A stretch of DNA of 64,000 nucleotides from JAAYAY01 sp964563135 (GTDB taxonomy: Bacteria; Planctomycetota; Planctomycetia; Pirellulales; Thermoguttaceae). The translations under genes and the position numbers were made by a program. Below the pieces are notes generated by a model. It saw only the letters and a program-made list of their open reading frames with translations. It had not been told where the DNA came from and made no database searches. This document shows positions 59,177-64,000 of the stretch, piece after piece; position 1 is the first letter of the stretch, and the number at the start of each line of letters is the position of its first letter. The stretch spans positions 1-64,000 of the forward strand of contig CAZLWV010000002.1 in the NCBI GenBank assembly GCA_964563135.1, given 5' to 3'.

Positions 59177-60793
59177 ATGTTTTCAAGGCAAGCACAGCAG
59201 TGTGCTCCGTTCCGCAGGGCACTGATTTTCGGCACCGGAGCGGCTTTGCTCGCGGCAGGCCTGGCGGTATGGATCTTCGTGAGGGGCGGGGCTCATCCGG
59301 CCGCTCTGCCACCTGTTTCGACCGTATCCGGCGAGCGGTCTCTCACGGCGGAAACCGAGGCGGCGATCGCCGCGTTCTGTGGGGATTGCCACGCACTGCC
59401 ACGACCGGAGAGCTTTCCTCGCAGTCGATGGCATGACGAAGTCCGGTTGGGCTACGAGGCCTACGGACGATCGGGGCGCAGCGATCTGTCGCCGCCTCCC
59501 GTCGAAGACGTTGTGGCTTACTATCGTTCGCGGGCTCCCGAAGAACTCGAGTTTCCCGCACCGGAAGCGGTCGACGCGCAGCTCCGATCGAGCTTCCGTC
59601 TCGAGCAACTGGATTGGGGGCAGGCCAACTACGTTCTGCCGGCGATTTCCTTTCTGCGCTGGGGTTCGTTCGGCCTGGGGCCAGGACCGTGTCTGCTCTG
59701 CTGCGACATGCGCGATGGCAGCGTCAGTTCGCTCGAGTTGCAGGGAGCATCGCGGCGCCGGGAGGTGCTGGCCGAATTTGACCACCCGTGCCATCTCGAG
59801 CCATGCGATCTTGACGGCGACGGAGTGACCGAACTGGTCGTCGCGGAGCTTGGCAGCTTCTATCCGTCGGACCACGATCGTGGCCGTGTCATCTGGCTGC
59901 GGCGCGACGTGGCAACAGGTCCGTTCACGCCAGTCACGCTGGCGTCCGGTCTGGGACGTGTGGCCGATGTCCGTTCGATCGACGCCGACGGTGACGGCGA
60001 CCAGGACCTGATCGTGGCCGAGTTCGGCCATTTCCGGACCGGCAATATCACCCTGCTTCGAAATGCTGCCGATCAGGGAGAACCTCCGGCGTTTGTTGCG
60101 GAAGAAATCGACCCGCGGCCAGGCACGATCCATGTTCCCATTCATGATTTTGACGCGGACGGTCGGCCGGACTTCGTGGCCCTCGTGAGTCAGGAATACG
60201 AGGCGATCGACATCTTTCTCAACCAGGGCAACGGCCGGTTTCAGCTTCGGAACCTTTGGGCAGGGCCGGACCTCACTTTCGGCTCGTCCGGGATCGAGCT
60301 GGCGGATCTCGATGAGGACGGCGATATGGATATCGTCTACACCAATGGAGACGCTTTTGACAATTCCTCGGCAAACCCGGCGCACGGGCTCCAGTGGCTC
60401 GAAAACGCCGGGAACCTCAGGTTCAGCTACCATCGTCTGGTTGATCTTCCCGGTGCTTATCGGGCTCTGCCCGCAGATTTCGACGGTGACGGCGACCTTG
60501 ACATCATCGCGGTCGCCTTTCTCCCCCCGCGGGTCACACCTGAAAGCCTCCGCGGGCCCGCTGTGACGTCTGTACTCGTCGTGGAGCAGACGGTGCGTGG
60601 AGAGTTTGTTCGTCATACTCTGGAGACTGGGCTCGCCAACCATGCCACACTTGAGACCGGCGATTTTGACGCCGACGGCGATGTTGATTTCGTTGTCGGC
60701 ACCCATCTGTTTCCGCATGGGGTGACCCCCGGAAAACCCACGCCGCCGCGGCTCACGATCTGGTGGAATCAGCGAAGTTCTCCGGGGCGTTGA
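59177..60793 (+). CDS. VCBS/FG-GAP protein with an N-terminal CXXCH heme motif
   Basis: ATG 59177 gives 538 residues and places a transmembrane helix at about 15-35; ATG 59111 or 59081 would add 22-32 residues. CGDCH at 68-72 is a c-type heme-binding motif, followed by PxxFPRSRWxDEV, a segment often seen after such a heme in planctomycete proteins. The rest is a beta-propeller with calcium-binding D-x-D-x-D-G repeats (DLDGDGVTEL, DADGDGDQDL, DEDGDMDI, DFDGDGDLDI). It likely lies in the periplasm or at the cell surface. The propeller plus one heme suggests electron transfer at the surface. Confidence 0.88.
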   Translation: MFSRQAQQCAPFRRALIFGTGAALLAAGLAVWIFVRGGAHPAALPPVSTVSGERSLTAETEAAIAAFCGDCHALPRPESFPRSRWHDEVRLGYEAYGRSGRSDLSPPPVEDVVAYYRSRAPEELEFPAPEAVDAQLRSSFRLEQLDWGQANYVLPAISFLRWGSFGLGPGPCLLCCDMRDGSVSSLELQGASRRREVLAEFDHPCHLEPCDLDGDGVTELVVAELGSFYPSDHDRGRVIWLRRDVATGPFTPVTLASGLGRVADVRSIDADGDGDQDLIVAEFGHFRTGNITLLRNAADQGEPPAFVAEEIDPRPGTIHVPIHDFDADGRPDFVALVSQEYEAIDIFLNQGNGRFQLRNLWAGPDLTFGSSGIELADLDEDGDMDIVYTNGDAFDNSSANPAHGLQWLENAGNLRFSYHRLVDLPGAYRALPADFDGDGDLDIIAVAFLPPRVTPESLRGPAVTSVLVVEQTVRGEFVRHTLETGLANHATLETGDFDADGDVDFVVGTHLFPHGVTPGKPTPPRLTIWWNQRSSPGR

Positions 60794-60836
60794 TCGGGCT
60801 CGGAAAATCCGACGGTTGGATGGTTGATCGCAGTCT

Positions 60837-61931
60837 GTGACACACCCGAGCAGTCGACATGCCGCAGCGATGCTATCTGAACAGGAACTAGCCCCGATTC
60901 TGGCCAGATACCCCGCGATCGGGCCTGTGAAGGAATCTCGCCCTCTCGGTGGCGCCGGCGGGTTCAGCGGTGCGAGGTTCTGGCAACTGGAGACGTCCCT
61001 GGGGCTTTTCTGCCTGCGGCGCTGGCCCGTCGAGTATCCCCAGGCCGACGATCTGGAGTTTATCCACCGGGTGTTGCAGCATGTTGCCCGAGGCGGTTTC
61101 ACACTCGCGGCGGTTCCCGTCGAGAACTCTGCCGGTGGCACCTGCATCGCCCATGCGGATTATCTGTGGGAAGTTGCGCCCTGGATGCCTGGTGTGGCGG
61201 ATCTTGCCCAGCGGCCGACCGAAGCAAGGCTTGCGGCGGCGATGCAGTGTGTGGCCCGGTTTCACCGAGCTGCGGAGAATTTTCGCTGGGTCAAGGCGGT
61301 ACCGGCCAGGCCTGCCTGTCCGTCGGAAGGGTCTTCTCCCGCCATTGCCAAACGCAGAAGTGTCCTTCGAGTCTGGATGTTTGGCCGGACTCGGCAACTG
61401 GAGACCGCGGCAAGGCGAGGGGCCGTCTGGCCCGAGATGCAGCAGCAAGCGGAGAGGCTTCTGCGATTGGTCCCGAAGTGGGCGCCGTCCGTTGCGGAGA
61501 GTCTTGCCTGTTTTGACAGATGCCCGGTGCCGCTTCAGCCCTGCATCCGGGATGTCTGGCACGACCACCTGTTGTTCCAGGGAGACGAAGTGTCCGGACT
61601 GATCGATTTCGGCTCGATGGGAGTGGACAACGTCGCCTGTGATGTGGCACGGCTCCTGGGAAGCCTTGCCGCGGGGCGCTCGGATCGGTGGCGGAGCGGA
61701 CTGGACGCGTACCAGCGTCTGCGTGGACTTTCGGAAGTGGAGACAGGGCTGGTCTATGCCCTTGATCGAAGCGGCGTATTTCTGGGGGCCCTCAACTGGG
61801 CGGCGTGGACCCTGCTGGAAGGTAGGGTCTTCGAGGAACCCCGGGCCGTCCTGCAGCGTATGAATGCCTTGCTCGAGCGGCTCGAAACCGAGACTCCGGC
61901 GACGCCGGCCGAAGGAACGCTTTTGCTGTAA
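60837..61931 (+). CDS. APH-fold phosphotransferase-like protein with altered catalytic loop
   Basis: The 364-residue protein starts at GTG 60837 or ATG 60870. Its C-terminal half has the fold of aminoglycoside/choline-kinase-like enzymes: RDVWHDHLLF takes the place of the usual HGDLHPGNVL, keeping the catalytic Asp but with His where Asn binds metal. GLIDFGSMGVDNVACDVARLLGS matches the metal-binding IDFG-D motif. Antibiotic resistance is not implied. A kinase on a small molecule, or a degenerate one, are both possible. Confidence 0.75.
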   Translation: MTHPSSRHAAAMLSEQELAPILARYPAIGPVKESRPLGGAGGFSGARFWQLETSLGLFCLRRWPVEYPQADDLEFIHRVLQHVARGGFTLAAVPVENSAGGTCIAHADYLWEVAPWMPGVADLAQRPTEARLAAAMQCVARFHRAAENFRWVKAVPARPACPSEGSSPAIAKRRSVLRVWMFGRTRQLETAARRGAVWPEMQQQAERLLRLVPKWAPSVAESLACFDRCPVPLQPCIRDVWHDHLLFQGDEVSGLIDFGSMGVDNVACDVARLLGSLAAGRSDRWRSGLDAYQRLRGLSEVETGLVYALDRSGVFLGALNWAAWTLLEGRVFEEPRAVLQRMNALLERLETETPATPAEGTLLL

Positions 61932-61955
61932 CCCCCGGTTGAGTGGGCGCATCCA

Positions 61956-61992
61956 ACCAGCAACGGACCTGTTCTTGCAGGTCCAAGCTGGT
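61956..61992. other. Stem-loop with two stacked stems, without a T-run
   Basis: ACCAGC (61956-61961) pairs with GCTGGT (61987-61992), and inside it GGACCTG (61965-61971) pairs with CAGGTCC (61978-61984) over a TTCTTG loop. It lies 25 nt after the APH-like stop and 184 nt before dsbD. It may be a factor-dependent terminator or an mRNA structure. Confidence 0.45.
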
Positions 61993-62175
61993 ACGAATAG
62001 GACAATTCCGGCAATAATTGGGGATCCTTCGGGAAACAACCGCTGCTGCCCGATGGTGGCCATTCCGATCTGCCAAGAAGTCTTGCAGAGAAGGCCAGCC
62101 GGTTGCGACTCGAAACCGTCCCAGGCGATCGATTCCATTCCCAGTAACCCGTTCCAGGGAGGGGACGAAGTGACC

Positions 62176-64000
62176 ATGCATCCGATGAGATACCGAAGTT
62201 TCTGGACACTGCTGCTCCTGACGGCCCTGTGGACGCTCCAGGCCGTGCCGGCCCGGGCGCAACTGCGACTGGGGATTGGGGGCGGTTCGGCTGCCAAGCT
62301 CAGGGTTTCCGCTCAGTACACCGAAGCCACTGCCAGTGCTCCCCGGCGACTGTTCGTGGTGGCGAGCATCGAGCCGGACTGGCACATCTACTCGATCACC
62401 CAGACCGGGGAAGGGCCGATTGCATCGGCGATCAAGCTGGACGAGGGGCAAGGCGTGAAGCTTCTTGGGCCGTTTCAGGTGTATCCCGCCCCCGACAAAA
62501 AAAAGGAAGAACTGTTCGACGGCCTGTTGGTCGAGACGCATCACGGCAAGGTAGTCTGGCACGCGCCGATCGAGTTGGCGCCGGGTGTCGACGCGGGGGC
62601 CTTGAGAATCAGGGGAGAACTCTGGGCGCAGGCTTGCTCCGATACGGCGTGTATCGCGCCGCAGGGCTATCCGTTCCTAGCCACACCCGGCCCAGGGGAG
62701 GAGGTCCCCGCGGAACAACTCCGCCTGCTCTCGCCGGCAGGCCCCGAGACGCCGGGGGGCCCTGCCCAGCGGTCACCGACGCCGCCATCGCCTGGTCCTC
62801 CCGTGGAGCAACCCAGCGGTGCTGAGGTCCACGCGCCGGCGGCCCCGTCTCCTGGCCAAGGGGCCGAACGCAACTCGGAAGAGCCCAGGTGGTATCCCTA
62901 CACGAACCTGGAGGACTTCGGCGCCATCGTGGGCACGAAGGGAATGATGTTCAGCGCCGACGAAGTGTCGGCCAATCTGAAGAAGAAACAGGAAAGCAGA
63001 TCACTGCCTTATGTCCTGCTGGGGGCTTTCGTTGGGGGCTTGATCCTGAACCTCATGCCTTGCGTGCTGCCGGTGATTGGCCTGAAAGTCCTGTCGTTCG
63101 TCACGCAGGCCGGCGAAAGCCGCGGTCGGGTGTTCATACTGAACGTGGTGTATTCGGCGGGCATCGTGGCCGTGTTTCTGCTCTTGGCGGGGCTGGCGGT
63201 CGGCCTGGGGCTAGGGTGGGGCCAACTCTTCACCTACGGCGCGTTCAACGTCGTCATGACGGCTGTCGTGTTTGCGATGGGGCTGAGTTTTCTTGGGTTA
63301 TGGGAGATTCCGATCCCCGGTTTTGTGGGATCGGGCAAGTCGGCGCGGATCCAGCAGCAGGAGGGGCTTGGGGCCGCCTTTCTCAAGGGCGTGATCACCA
63401 CCGTCCTGGCAACGCCGTGCACGGGACCCTTCATGGCCTCCGCGCTCACCTGGGCCGTGGCCCAGCCGCCGGGTATCGTGTTTGCCGTTTTCCTGGCCAT
63501 CGGCCTGGGGATGTCGAGCCCCTATCTGCTCATCGGGGCGTTTCCCGAGCTGATCCGCTTCCTCCCGAAGCCGGGGGCGTGGATGGACACGTTCAAGCAG
63601 ATCATGGGCTTCTTCCTGCTGGGAACGGTCGTCTTCCTGTTCAGTTTCCTCCACTGGCCCTACGTGGTGCCAACGATCGGCCTCCTGTTTGCCATCTGGG
63701 CTGGCCTGTGGTGGTTCAATCGCACGCCGCTGACGGCGCCGGCCGGCGACAAGTGGCGGGCATGGCTGGAGGCCTCGGCGCTGGTGGCGGTTGCCTGGCT
63801 GGTGCTGTTCCCCGGGCTCGATGGGATCCTTCCGGGGCGTCTGGGATTTCATGGACTCTACGAGGAAATGAACGATCGGTTCGTAACCCTCGTCGGCCAC
63901 AACAGGCCTGCCGGTGCCGCCGTTCCCAGCGAGCCGCGTACGGTGCTGGTCGATTTCACGGCCGATTGGTGCACGAGCTGCAAGGCGTTCGAGAAGGCCG
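62176..64000 (+). CDS. dsbD: Thiol:disulfide interchange protein DsbD (3' end outside window)
   Basis: ATG 62176 has GGAGGGG upstream; 608 residues are readable before the window ends. A signal peptide (about 1-28) is followed by an N-terminal beta domain with the pair of Cys in QACSDTAC (about 155-165). After a Pro-rich linker comes the eight-helix membrane domain with conserved Cys 296 (NLMPCVLP) and Cys 415 (ATPCTGPF). The C-terminal thioredoxin domain begins at VLVDFTADWCTSC, Cys 599/602. DsbD carries reducing power from cytoplasmic thioredoxin to periplasmic proteins, including those in cytochrome c maturation, which fits the c-type heme genes just upstream. Confidence 0.95.
   Translation, partial: MHPMRYRSFWTLLLLTALWTLQAVPARAQLRLGIGGGSAAKLRVSAQYTEATASAPRRLFVVASIEPDWHIYSITQTGEGPIASAIKLDEGQGVKLLGPFQVYPAPDKKKEELFDGLLVETHHGKVVWHAPIELAPGVDAGALRIRGELWAQACSDTACIAPQGYPFLATPGPGEEVPAEQLRLLSPAGPETPGGPAQRSPTPPSPGPPVEQPSGAEVHAPAAPSPGQGAERNSEEPRWYPYTNLEDFGAIVGTKGMMFSADEVSANLKKKQESRSLPYVLLGAFVGGLILNLMPCVLPVIGLKVLSFVTQAGESRGRVFILNVVYSAGIVAVFLLLAGLAVGLGLGWGQLFTYGAFNVVMTAVVFAMGLSFLGLWEIPIPGFVGSGKSARIQQQEGLGAAFLKGVITTVLATPCTGPFMASALTWAVAQPPGIVFAVFLAIGLGMSSPYLLIGAFPELIRFLPKPGAWMDTFKQIMGFFLLGTVVFLFSFLHWPYVVPTIGLLFAIWAGLWWFNRTPLTAPAGDKWRAWLEASALVAVAWLVLFPGLDGILPGRLGFHGLYEEMNDRFVTLVGHNRPAGAAVPSEPRTVLVDFTADWCTSCKAFEKA

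Noticed and set aside
1..64000. rRNA, tRNA, tmRNA, RNase P or SRP RNA genes
   Set aside because: I looked in the intergenic regions for their conserved cores and cloverleaf patterns and saw none; a covariance search would be decisive.

Overview
The window looks like a planctomycete chromosome fragment (Planctomycetota, Pirellulales-like), probably from a draft or metagenome assembly because it has a 10-N gap at 2816-2825. Evidence: high GC with many GTG/TTG starts; two DUF1559 prepilin-like proteins with an identical 37-residue N-terminus; small lipoproteins; an ECF sigma gene overlapping a giant WD40 Ser/Thr kinase; CRTAC1/ASPIC-UnbV and cytochrome-c proteins; a DUF6807 protein beside a Gfo/Idh oxidoreductase; a DUF6666-like outer-membrane protein; and squalene-cyclase-like repeat proteins. 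No rRNA, tRNA, CRISPR array or insertion sequence was recognised.

Layout. 1-10656: a co-directional run of envelope/secreted genes: the end of a membrane protein, a large DUF4175-like protein broken by the N gap and again by a perfect 25-bp inverted repeat carrying a stop codon, two tandem paralogous secreted proteins, a squalene-cyclase-like protein, and a long protein ending in a TlpA-like thioredoxin domain. 11001-14991: an ECF sigma factor and WD40 kinase. 14992-15712: non-coding, with an orphan terminator. 15713-19699: a VWA protein, then a sensor kinase and response regulator with overlapping ends.

20170-29772 is the metabolic centrepiece. hdrCBA-mvhDGA encodes a methanogen-type heterodisulfide reductase/[NiFe] hydrogenase complex of the electron-bifurcating kind. 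It sits behind an excellent sigma-54 promoter (20061-20077) with two GAATTC-centred palindromes 21 bp apart upstream, and ends at a strong terminator (26777-26816). A second gene set follows: hydrogenase maturation protease, a stand-alone cyclic-nucleotide-binding protein, hypA, hypB and, with an overlapping start, a PabA/TrpG amidotransferase. The HypA/HypB and protease products would insert nickel into MvhA and trim its 28-residue tail. hypCDEF and a sigma-54 activator are not in the window.

29868-49369 is mostly housekeeping and envelope: nadC (minus), a ComEA-like HhH protein, uvrB, a small lipoprotein, a second ECF sigma with a putative membrane anti-sigma partner, an envelope glycan set (flippase-like protein, GT2, polytopic membrane protein), Gfo/Idh plus DUF6807, a Cys-rich DUF6666-like protein, and pheST.

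49618-58875 is a minus-strand block of two DUF1559 plus lipoprotein modules with readable sigma-70 promoters, a CRTAC1/TPR pair, and a TPR protein with two CXXCH motifs. Divergent from it is a VCBS protein with one CXXCH (59177-60793), then an APH-fold protein and dsbD, which runs off the end of the window.
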